Origin: an uncultured Chthonomonas sp.
GTDB lineage: Bacteria > Armatimonadota > Chthonomonadetes > Chthonomonadales > Chthonomonadaceae
NCBI GenBank assembly: GCA_903859705.1
Contig: CAIONQ010000098.1
Location: 1-54,640 of the forward strand
DNA: 54,640 nt
Reading direction: 5' to 3'
The translations under genes were made by a program, and so were the position numbers. Shown piece after piece: positions 45,724 through 53,575 of this stretch (positions are counted from its first letter, which is position 1; each line of letters starts with the position of its first letter). Below the pieces are notes generated by a model. It was not told where the DNA came from. It ran no database searches and saw nothing but the letters and a program-made list of their open reading frames with translations.

Positions 45724-46380
45724 ATGAGTATCCGTAATCTCTGCACCGCATTGGCCGTGGTGCTGCTGAGCATTACAATTACCCGTGCAAATGCACAGTT
45801 TGCTCTGGTTTGGGATAATGGGGGGCATTTCGCATTTCCGGCATCTACCCATACACCGGCGAATCCTCCAGATGGGTTGATGGCCTCGGGAGAACGGCAC
45901 GATATTACCGGCACACTTACGAATACCAGCGGGCAAACGCTCTACGTAAGTTCCGCATCCTGGTATGGCCTTCAAACCGCAGATGGCATTTATCTGGATT
46001 ACGAGAATAACACATACAGTGCTGGTACATACCCTGGCGATGAGCTCTCTTTCCTGCTCAACGCCGAAGGTATTGCGCCGGGCGCCTCGTTTCGTGGCGC
46101 GCTTTCTGCAATTTATATCGATAGCTCTACGGCAATGGGACTATATGATAGAAGTGGGGATGACCAAACCCAGTTTGCGAATGCCGGCATTCTCACAATA
46201 CAGGCATATACGGATCCCGCAAAGACAGTTGCTGTTGATAACTTCCGAAGTTCTAACATCAGCATTCGAATCGGCAGCGGTCGCAATTCAACGCCAGAGC
46301 CCGGTGCATGGCTGTTGTTCTCAACTCTGGTTTGTACCGGCGCAATATGCCTAAAGCGCAGAACAGCGCTCAGAGTTTGA
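45724..46380 (+). CDS. PEP-CTERM sorted protein
   Basis: The 218-residue protein has a signal peptide (LCTALAVVLLSITITRANA). The body is beta-rich, with no named family (LTNTSGQTLYVSSASWYGL, FRGALSAIYID). The tail is STPEPGAWLLFSTLVCTGA followed by CLKRRTALRV, the PEP-CTERM plan. AGGAGA is just upstream of the ATG. It follows the SARP-like regulator by 135 bases and may be controlled by it; this is an inference from position only. Confidence 0.75.
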   Translation: MSIRNLCTALAVVLLSITITRANAQFALVWDNGGHFAFPASTHTPANPPDGLMASGERHDITGTLTNTSGQTLYVSSASWYGLQTADGIYLDYENNTYSAGTYPGDELSFLLNAEGIAPGASFRGALSAIYIDSSTAMGLYDRSGDDQTQFANAGILTIQAYTDPAKTVAVDNFRSSNISIRIGSGRNSTPEPGAWLLFSTLVCTGAICLKRRTALRV

Positions 46381-46426
46381 AAAAAACTGCAGACAGTATG
46401 CTGGATGAATAGATTGCAGTATAGCC

Positions 46427-47068
46427 CTAACCCAACCCAACTTCTGTGGCAGGTGTTTTCAGGCTGTTGTAGTAAACAGCCATAATCCAGCAGCTGCAAC
46501 TGGCGTAGGTTAGCTTTTGCATAGTTGGCAGCATCCAGTACAGCACGTTCCCATAGTAGATAACTGCGCTAAGCAGCAGCACTACATTGCATGCCACACC
46601 TATCATTAGCAGCCGGGTTGTGCGCTGAATGTAAAGGCCATACATTATTGTGAGCACCGCTGTAAGATAAAATAGCAGGGCGATATTAACCATAAGGTTG
46701 TGCAACGGCGTTACCACAAGAAATCCATAAACCATCGATCCGATACCGCCGGTTTCAATAAACTTTCTGTGGCGGGCAGAGGCGGCTGCCCGTGAAATTC
46801 GCCAGAACGCATAGCCAAGGCTCAAACACAAGGCAAGCATCGCCAACACTGCGGGAATTCTCGCAGAGTTAGCGGCACCATTCAGTGCCAGCGGCTGAAA
46901 GAGGGCGCTAATAAAGTTGCGAGTCCAGGCGAAGCCCACGGAGTGTTTGTCAAAAGTGGATCCGCCGGGATATCGGGCAGCCGCAACTTCCAGCAATCCA
47001 CCCGAGGCAATTAAGCCGATAAGCGGTATGTGGGTTTTAAGCGTGGATGGTTGAATTTGGTTTGCCAT
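46427..47068 (-). CDS. Integral membrane protein, unknown
   Basis: 213 residues with about five or six hydrophobic helices (IPLIGLIASGGLLEV, RIPAVLAMLALCLSLGYAFW, LMVNIALLFYLTAVLTIMYGL, LMIGVACNVVLLLSAVIYYG). No known domain. Convergent with the PEP-CTERM gene. Function cannot be named. Confidence 0.6.
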   Translation of the reverse strand: MANQIQPSTLKTHIPLIGLIASGGLLEVAAARYPGGSTFDKHSVGFAWTRNFISALFQPLALNGAANSARIPAVLAMLALCLSLGYAFWRISRAAASARHRKFIETGGIGSMVYGFLVVTPLHNLMVNIALLFYLTAVLTIMYGLYIQRTTRLLMIGVACNVVLLLSAVIYYGNVLYWMLPTMQKLTYASCSCWIMAVYYNSLKTPATEVGLG

Positions 47069-47417
47069 AACTGTGCCAGCACTTTAGCTGTGTAGCTGAG
47101 TGTGAATAGGGTGGTGAGCAAACGGGTAGCTATCTTTGCTGGCCCCAACACGCGCCGCTCCAGAGTATTCGTTGCACAGCGCCCTGTTGGTTTTCCCTCA
47201 TTACGCTGGCGTGTATCGCGTGGTTTCGCAAGGTAATATCCCTCCCAATCTGCCCATAATTGATTCCTGGCTTCCCTCGTGATAATTGTCCTGAAGTCAA
47301 AAGGAAAGCCGCGTATCGCTGAGGAATCAGGTTGGTGTGAACCTGCAATAGTTTCGCATCACGGAGCACGGCCCAATTTCATCCCAGATAGTCAAGAAGC
47401 AGATCTAAGGAGAAAAA
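47069..47417. other. Spacer upstream of the tyrosinase
   Basis: No gene supported (minus frame 47130-47369 looks like a shadow). AAGGAG before the tyrosinase ATG is clear. No convincing promoter motif named. Confidence 0.4.
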
Positions 47418-48278
47418 ATGGACACTCGCATCAGCCACCATAAGATGTCGCAGCAGAGTAAGTCAGACTTTATTGAAGCCGTGCTGCTGTTGAAGAACAG
47501 TGTAGATAGCAAGCTGAACCCTGGCAGACAAAGCCGTTACGATGATTACGTGCTGATACATAAGAATGCGATGATGGGGCCGGATATGTTTATGCCGATG
47601 CCGCATCGCGGGCCTCTGTTCTTCCCCTGGCACCGCGTACTGTTGCGCCAATTTGAGCTGGATTTGCAGGCCGCAGCCGGCAAAACAAGCATTACATTGC
47701 CTTATTGGGATTGGAGCCTTGCTGGCTCCGACAATCCCTTTACTGATGACTTTCTGGGAAGCGATGGCGATCGTTCTCAGAGCAATCATGTAACTTCCGG
47801 CCCTTTCGCCCATTCAGCAGGGAAATTCGAGATAAAGGTTTGGGACGCTGCCACAGGCGATCCTGCCTTAAGGCGGGATTTTGGCGACGACCACACAGCC
47901 TATCTTCCCACCTCCAGTCAGGTTGCAACGTCACTTGCAAAGGTACCTTACTCGCCCGGGCCAGGCTCGTGGGAGGTAACATGCGAGGGCTCTTTGCATA
48001 ACCCGGTGCACCGGTGGATAGGGGGCAATATGGCGGATGCAACCTCTCCGAACGATCCGGTGTTCTTCCTGCACCACTGCTACATTGATTATCTCTGGGA
48101 AAAGTGGAAAACCCAGCATCCAACCACGGCACCTTACCTGCCAGCAACGGGCGGACATGGGCTGGATCTTGCCTCAACACTCGTGTATCACAAGTCTTCC
48201 CGCACGGCACCCTGGAGCCCAACGTATACAGTTAAGCAAACCCTTGATACCACCAGCCTTGGGTACACATACGGGTAA
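47418..48278 (+). CDS. Tyrosinase-family type-3 copper protein
   Basis: 286 residues with both copper sites. CuA ligands are H48, H63 (HRGPLFF) and H72 (WHRVLLRQFE). CuB ligands are H194 and H198 (HNPVH) and H220 (FFLHH), with DPVFFLHHCYIDYLW. The spacings match bacterial tyrosinases. It oxidises phenols or related substrates. No signal peptide, C-terminal lid or caddie protein gene is adjacent, so maturation must differ from Streptomyces-type systems. RBS AAGGAG. Confidence 0.88.
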   Translation: MDTRISHHKMSQQSKSDFIEAVLLLKNSVDSKLNPGRQSRYDDYVLIHKNAMMGPDMFMPMPHRGPLFFPWHRVLLRQFELDLQAAAGKTSITLPYWDWSLAGSDNPFTDDFLGSDGDRSQSNHVTSGPFAHSAGKFEIKVWDAATGDPALRRDFGDDHTAYLPTSSQVATSLAKVPYSPGPGSWEVTCEGSLHNPVHRWIGGNMADATSPNDPVFFLHHCYIDYLWEKWKTQHPTTAPYLPATGGHGLDLASTLVYHKSSRTAPWSPTYTVKQTLDTTSLGYTYG

Positions 48279-48309
48279 CTCTGTGTGCATACATTGGGGC
48301 TATCGTATT

Positions 48310-48355
48310 GTGATAGATCATATCACTTAAGTTGAGTTACTCGTGTTATTAATAA
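48310..48355. promoter_or_regulatory. Two palindromes upstream of the four-repeat protein
   Basis: GTGATA-gatca-TATCAC (48310-48326) and the perfect 12-base GTTATTAATAAC (48344-48355) are 17 bases apart. They may be operator sites for the downstream gene. Confidence 0.35.
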
Positions 48356-48424
48356 CCGAACAGATGTCGGCTGTGCAACAGTTTTGATTGTGTATGTGGC
48401 ACACCTGCTGCAAGGAGCCTGGAT

Positions 48425-49378
48425 ATGGTTGACTCAGAGGTTCTGTTTATCCCGAGGCGCCGTAAACCTCGCAAACCTCCCCTGGACGAAGATATGATAT
48501 TAGAGTGGGCAGATAAACACTACAATAGAACTGGTACTTGGCCGAATGGCGGTGGTGGCGTAATTGAAGATGCTCCGTTTCCGATAAAGTGGATTACCGT
48601 TGAAAACGCGTTGAGAGTTGGAATAAGGGGTCTGCTACCGGGTTCATCACTGGCTGTATTACTCAATGAGCGTAGAGGTGTTCGCAATAAACAGGCACTG
48701 CCAAAATATACGATAGAAAGCATTCTTTCCTGGGCGGACGCACATTACACGAAGCGCGGCACGTGGCCACAGGTTCAATCAGGTGCCGTGGACAGAGCAC
48801 CCGGCGAAACCTGGCTTGCAGTAAACCAGGCACTGACTAATGGAGGCCGGGGTATGCCCGGAAAGTCATCTCTTGCGCAATTGCTTTTGGAACATCAGCG
48901 TGCACGCAAGTGCAGGCCTTTGCCGGGCCTCACTACAGAACAAATATTAATCTGGGCGGAAAAGTACCATCAGAGAACCGGCAACTGGCCAACTCGCAAA
49001 TCAGGGGATATTCCTGAATGTATGGGCGAAACATGGGGCTCCATTAATATAGCACTAACATCCAGCAGCCGTGGGATTGGGAAAAAAACCTCTCTTGCAC
49101 GGTTGTTGAATGCGCACGTTGGTGCCCGAAACCGGAGCGCCCTTCCTGAGTTAACGATTGATCAAATTCTACTCTGGGCAGATGAGTTTATGGCAGCAAA
49201 TGGCAGCTATCCAACTTGCAATCGTGGTGACATAGCTGGGAGTAAGGGAGAAACCTGGAGTAGTGTAAACTCCGCATTGAAGGTTGGCCGCAGAAACCTT
49301 CCGGGTGGTTCGTCTTTAGCGCAGATCTTATTCGTTAATAGAGGCGTAAAGCGTGGGAAGGGGCCAAAACTACCGTAA
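48425..49378 (+). CDS. Protein of four tandem 74-residue repeats, unknown
   Basis: 317 residues. The same unit occurs four times, with a tryptophan start at residues 28, 103, 177 and 251. Each has W-A-(D/E), then a TW/SY-P core, G-E-T-W-x-x-(V/I)-N-x-A-L (except the first copy), (L/M)-P-G-x-S-S-L-A type loop and a basic tail with R-N. The N-terminus and linkers are lysine/arginine-rich, compatible with nucleic-acid contact. The same repeat type is common in Planctomycetota. No enzyme motif. Single gene. Confidence 0.75.
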   Translation: MVDSEVLFIPRRRKPRKPPLDEDMILEWADKHYNRTGTWPNGGGGVIEDAPFPIKWITVENALRVGIRGLLPGSSLAVLLNERRGVRNKQALPKYTIESILSWADAHYTKRGTWPQVQSGAVDRAPGETWLAVNQALTNGGRGMPGKSSLAQLLLEHQRARKCRPLPGLTTEQILIWAEKYHQRTGNWPTRKSGDIPECMGETWGSINIALTSSSRGIGKKTSLARLLNAHVGARNRSALPELTIDQILLWADEFMAANGSYPTCNRGDIAGSKGETWSSVNSALKVGRRNLPGGSSLAQILFVNRGVKRGKGPKLP

Positions 49379-49486
49379 AAATCCCAGATGGTTAGCAGTA
49401 TTTTCGCAACGTTGCGATCTCTGCCAAACAGGGGATCACAGCTATGCAGGTTTGCCTCCACAATAGCAGTGAAGGGGGGCAAAGTA

Positions 49487-50551
49487 ATGCAAACAATGCG
49501 AGCTAATGTATTTCACGGTGTTAACAATATAGCCGTTGAAGAGGTGCCTCGGCCCCGCGCAGGTGTTGGCGAGGCAGTTATTCGCATAACACTAACTACA
49601 ATCTGCGGCACGGATCTCCACATCCTGCGCGGAGAGTACCCCGTTAAACCGGGCTTGATTATTGGGCATGAGCCTGTAGGAGTGATTGAAGAGCTTGGGC
49701 CGGGAGTAACTGGCTACGAAATTGGTGATCGTGTACTGGTTGGGGCCATAACGCCCTGCGGCCAGTGCCGGGGTTGCCTCTCCGGGCAGTCTTCGCAATG
49801 TGGCCGAGATAGTGGCTACGAGGCAATTGGCGGCTGGAGATTTGGCAACACTATCAATGGTGCCCAGGCAGAGTATCTGCTAGTGCCCAATGCCCAGGCA
49901 AACCTGGCCAAAATCCCGGATGATGTATCGGATGAGCAGGTTATTCTGCTCGCAGATATCGCATCAACCGGTTTCAGTGGTGCCGAATCTGGGCAAGTAA
50001 GAATTGGCGATACCGTTGTTGTGTTTGCACAGGGCCCCATAGGCCTGTGTGCCACAGCCGGTGCCCGGTTAATGGGCGCTTCGTTTGTAATTGGGGTAGA
50101 TAGCGATCCCAATCGAATGAAGATGTCCAGGCACATGGGTGCAGACGTTGTATTGAACTTCGCAGAACAAGATGTGGCTGCTGAAGTTAAACGCCTTACA
50201 GGCGGTGGCGCGGATGTGGCCATCGAGGCGCTTGGCACCCAATCTACATTTGAAACCGCACTGCGCTCGCTTCGGCCGGGCGGCACGCTTTCAAGCCTGG
50301 GCGTGTACTCCGGAAAGCTGGCAGTGCCCTACGATGCCTTTGCGGCGGGCATCGGAGATTACAAAATAATAACCACTCTATGCCCTGGCGGCAAAGAGCG
50401 CATGCGCCGCCTTATCGAAACCGTAAGAAATGGCAGAGTAGACCTAACCCCGCTGCTAACCCACACGTTTTCTCTGGATAACATAGCCGCAGCCTACGAT
50501 CTGTTTGGCTCACGCTCAGATAACGTGCTGAAAGTGGCCATAAAGCCGTAA
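49487..50551 (+). CDS. Zinc-dependent alcohol dehydrogenase (MDR superfamily)
   Basis: Start: ATG 49487 preceded by a GGGGGG ribosome site; the frame is open to 49388 but that part is not conserved. 354 residues. Catalytic zinc: C40 in CGTD, H61-E62 in GHE. A structural-zinc lobe has C91, C94, C97 and C105. NAD(P) fold near VVVFAQGPIGLCATAGARLM. Closest to secondary-alcohol dehydrogenases of the isopropanol type. Substrate unknown. Confidence 0.9.
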   Translation: MQTMRANVFHGVNNIAVEEVPRPRAGVGEAVIRITLTTICGTDLHILRGEYPVKPGLIIGHEPVGVIEELGPGVTGYEIGDRVLVGAITPCGQCRGCLSGQSSQCGRDSGYEAIGGWRFGNTINGAQAEYLLVPNAQANLAKIPDDVSDEQVILLADIASTGFSGAESGQVRIGDTVVVFAQGPIGLCATAGARLMGASFVIGVDSDPNRMKMSRHMGADVVLNFAEQDVAAEVKRLTGGGADVAIEALGTQSTFETALRSLRPGGTLSSLGVYSGKLAVPYDAFAAGIGDYKIITTLCPGGKERMRRLIETVRNGRVDLTPLLTHTFSLDNIAAAYDLFGSRSDNVLKVAIKP

Positions 50552-50569
50552 CAAACCACCTGGCCTTTA

Positions 50570-50603
50570 CCGGGCCACTGATCGTGCATGGTCTCTGGCC
50601 CGG
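50570..50603. terminator. Hairpin between convergent genes
   Basis: CCGGGCCA (50570-50577) pairs perfectly with TGGCCCGG (50596-50603); it sits between the ADH stop and that of the next gene on the minus strand. Confidence 0.4.
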
Positions 50604-50604
50604 A

Positions 50605-51081
50605 TTATTCACTTTCGTCCGTTGATCCTGGCAGCATGAGTTGTAGCGAAACAGGGTTGGTTGGCTCTGGATCTTGAAGCACTACCGGGTGCATCAAAAG
50701 GCAGTGCTGAACGAGTTCTACAGATAATTTAAACATCCGGCCATCCACTACATTGCGCGCCAGTACGGGATACCTGTGGTTAGCGGTTTTTAGGCCAGCA
50801 ATCACAAACCGATACCCGTTGTGTATGAATGCTTTATCTATGTCGGTTGGTTGAAAACCATAATCCTCAGCATAACGGATAAAGTCTGCACGTTCCCGGC
50901 TAATTGGCTGGCCGGTAGCATCCTTAATACGCATTTCCAGCTCAAGTGAGGCATTCGTTTCGTCAAATTTGCATCGTTTTAACATGATGGAGATCCCATA
51001 CTTCCCCGCGATGTGGCCAAGTACGTGGTTAATATCTCCAACTATATCCGCTAAATTTTTGCTGTCAAAGCCCTCTATCAT
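50605..51081 (-). CDS. Small phage-like hypothetical protein
   Basis: Start: ATG 51081 with GGGAGG 8 bases upstream, giving 158 residues. It opens with IVGDINHVLGHIAGKYGISI, then FIRYAEDYGFQPTDIDKAFI and FVIAGLKTANHRYPVLARNV. This pattern resembles small conserved proteins found in phage and prophage genomes. No enzyme motif. Low certainty. Confidence 0.45.
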   Translation of the reverse strand: MIEGFDSKNLADIVGDINHVLGHIAGKYGISIMLKRCKFDETNASLELEMRIKDATGQPISRERADFIRYAEDYGFQPTDIDKAFIHNGYRFVIAGLKTANHRYPVLARNVVDGRMFKLSVELVQHCLLMHPVVLQDPEPTNPVSLQLMLPGSTDESE

Positions 51082-51305
51082 GCTCTGCCCTCCCCGTGAA
51101 TTGCAGATAGTATCATGGCTTAAGGCCTCAACATCCTGTATCGTAAGCAACTATTTTTCATAATCCGCACAGCCAGAACAAGCCTGGCCCAGAGCTGCTT
51201 GTTCTACGAGGCGTGCACTTATAGGCAGGATGCCCTTGCCTTGCATCGTGTTCCCTCTGTTCCCTTGTTTCCCCGTTCCCCAAACTCTGTGGTACAAATC
51301 AATAT

Positions 51306-51860
51306 ATGGAAAACTCAGTTACCCCTCGAAACCACGAACTTGAACCCGCTGTCTCATTTGTCATCCGGCCTATCGATTGGAATGCCGACCTGCCTGCCCT
51401 CGATCCACTTCTGGATGATCGAGATAGGCAGCGAATGCCTGCATTAAAGCAGTGCACACAGGAAGGCGATGCAGAGGTGCTGGTTGCCGAAGCCATAGGC
51501 TATGGGATTGTTGGCCGAATTACCTCCCACTATCGCTTTAGAATTGAGATGGGGTGGCTGCCCGATGCAGATACCGAGCATTTTCAATCCCCGGGCAATG
51601 CCTACATAGAAACACTGATGGTGGAGGCTTCACTCAGAGGCAAAGGCATCGGCAAACTGCTGCTGGATGCCGCCATAAGCAACGGAATTAAGCGTGGGAT
51701 TAAGCTCTTTGGCCTGCATACCGATGAAGGCAACCATGGCGCACGCCGATTTTATGAGCGCGATGGATGGAAGCTCCAATCCATTGTGCGCCCGGCCTGG
51801 AGCAACGGCTCTCTCATGTGCGTATACGCGCTGCAATATAATACCGATGATGCCGAATAG
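51306..51860 (+). CDS. GNAT-family N-acetyltransferase
   Basis: 184 residues. Acetyl-CoA site motif A: VEASLRGKGIGKLLL, with R-G-K-G-I-G matching R/Q-x-x-G-x-G/A. HTDEGNHGARRFYERDGW is motif B. Substrate unknown. Confidence 0.85.
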   Translation: MENSVTPRNHELEPAVSFVIRPIDWNADLPALDPLLDDRDRQRMPALKQCTQEGDAEVLVAEAIGYGIVGRITSHYRFRIEMGWLPDADTEHFQSPGNAYIETLMVEASLRGKGIGKLLLDAAISNGIKRGIKLFGLHTDEGNHGARRFYERDGWKLQSIVRPAWSNGSLMCVYALQYNTDDAE

Positions 51861-52042
51861 CATACAACCCGCGTGCACCGGCGAAATAGATCCCACCATT
51901 AAACGCATCAATTCCATTTCCCGCAATCAAATGGGCTTCTACCAAAACAGTGGTTTGCCGCTTCAGCGCAATCTTTCATGGTTGAAAGCCCATACATAGG
52001 GTGGAATTGCCTTACAATACACCCAATTCAAACTTGTAAAAC

Positions 52043-53410
52043 CTACATCTCCCCGCTCAACACATACGTGGTTACCGATTGCGGGGGAACGGTATCACGG
52101 AATTGCGTGCCGGTTATCCTGATAGCCGGTAAAGCCCTGCAGTTGTTCAACTCTCCGGGCTTATCATTCGCGGTTCGCCATACTTTCACCGCCCCGACCC
52201 AGCTGCCAAACTGTGTTAAATCAAAATCGTAACGATGTTCGTCTGTGCGGTCGTTTTGTACCACTATGGTCAGGCGCTTATCCCTGGCCGAGTATGCCGC
52301 CAATGTAGAATCATCCCCGGTTGCAAGCAGCCTGTCTCCCGGCCGAATAAAGGCAGAAAACTGCCTCACCGCATAATAGGATTTTGCAAACAGACCTTCG
52401 CCCGGTTGATAGGTTTTGCCATTAAAATTTACAGCCGTGTCCAGGCTTGTGGGTATCAGGCCATAGGTGTAGTTGTATTTTAGATCTTGCTGAAGAGGTT
52501 CTATCGGCTGCCAGTAAATCCAGGCACTGCAGTGCAGATTACGAATGTCATTCACAATAGATCGTGTAATCGGCATGGCGCATCGCATGTCGTTAGGAAT
52601 AAACCCCTCTGGCTTTGCTTCCCGAAACGTCACTTCAGACATCCAAACCACCGGAATCTGCTGCTCGGCCGCCAGTTTACGCAGCCGCACTTGCCAGTTA
52701 GCGCCACCATTGTAGGCATGCACGTTCAACTTATGCAGCAATGCACCGGTAATGCCGCCCCCATTGGGCGCTGGTGTAGTAAGCCACTTCAGGGTATTAA
52801 ACCCCTCCTCAGCTCCATTTTCATCCGATGCAGATATGCCTACGTTCAGCTTCCTATCCGATAAGGCCTTACCAAGCTCCCGCATCACATTTGCCTGCGT
52901 TGGCCAGTCTACTTTTGAGCCTTCCTGATTACTGGAATCTGGCTTCCACCACCAGGCAGAGGGCTCATTAAAGGGCGCCACAAAGTTGAAAGAGATATGC
53001 TCTCGGGTTTGGAACGCAGCCACCAGGTCGGCCAGCCATTTTGCATACGCGTTCTGGCAGTCTGGCTTCAGGTTTTCTTTGCCGCCATCGCCGCCCAGGG
53101 TGTTTCCGTTCTTTAACATCCAGTAAGGTGGCGAGTTTGCAAACAGTTCCAGGCGGTTGGCACCAAAGTGCATGGCATCTTTAAGGCAGGCAATCTGCGC
53201 CATGTCTCGCTCCGGGTGCCACGCCCCGTCGCTATCCAGCACGGCTCTAACATCCGCGCCAGGCCGATATCGGGCCGCATCTGCTTCCGGCGAGGTGCCG
53301 CCAGCATTGTATCGGCAGATATTCCAACCAAGGGCATCCGGGTCTGTGGAAAACAACAGCCTGCAAAGCTCCCAGCGGCGCTCCGGTTTCCAGTTCTTAG
53401 AGGGGTCCGA
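52043..53410 (-). pseudogene. GH30-like glycoside hydrolase, 5' end cut off
   Basis: The frame reads NICRYNAGG, then acid/base E131 in FNEPSAWWW (numbered from the ATG at 53356) and nucleophile E241 in WMSEVTF, as in GH30. The C-terminal beta-sandwich is present. But homology continues upstream of the ATG as KNWKPERRWELCRLLF until a stop at 53411-53413. The opening strand, usual signal peptide and start are missing. The break is near a long hairpin, suggesting a rearrangement. It may still be expressed from an internal start but is unlikely to be secreted. Confidence 0.7.
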
Positions 53411-53483
53411 TCACGAAACGGAAAATATCGTACGTTAAGGACTGGCGGACGGACGTAGCAGCCTGAATGTTTGATTAGTGTGT

Positions 53484-53540
53484 AGGGGCTCTGATAGTCA
53501 TTGCGAGCAGGGGAGCGGCGGAATGATTATCAGAGCCCCT
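53484..53540. repeat. Long hairpin/REP-like element
   Basis: Two 19-base arms (53484-53502 and 53522-53540), with a single G-T pair inside, enclose a 19-base GC-rich loop containing GCGAGCAGGG. The left arm ends TCATTGCGAG, a core seen in REP-type elements. It lies about 70 bases from the point where the GH30 gene is broken. Confidence 0.55.
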
Positions 53541-53575
53541 AAAATGAAGGAATCGTTGTCGGATACCAGTTACGC

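Noticed and set aside
47130-47369. 79-residue minus-strand frame in the tyrosinase upstream region
   Set aside because: No RBS, no domain; probably chance.
48425-49378. CRISPR or DNA repeat array
   Set aside because: The repeats are at protein level only, about 222 bases apart and diverged in DNA; no spacers.
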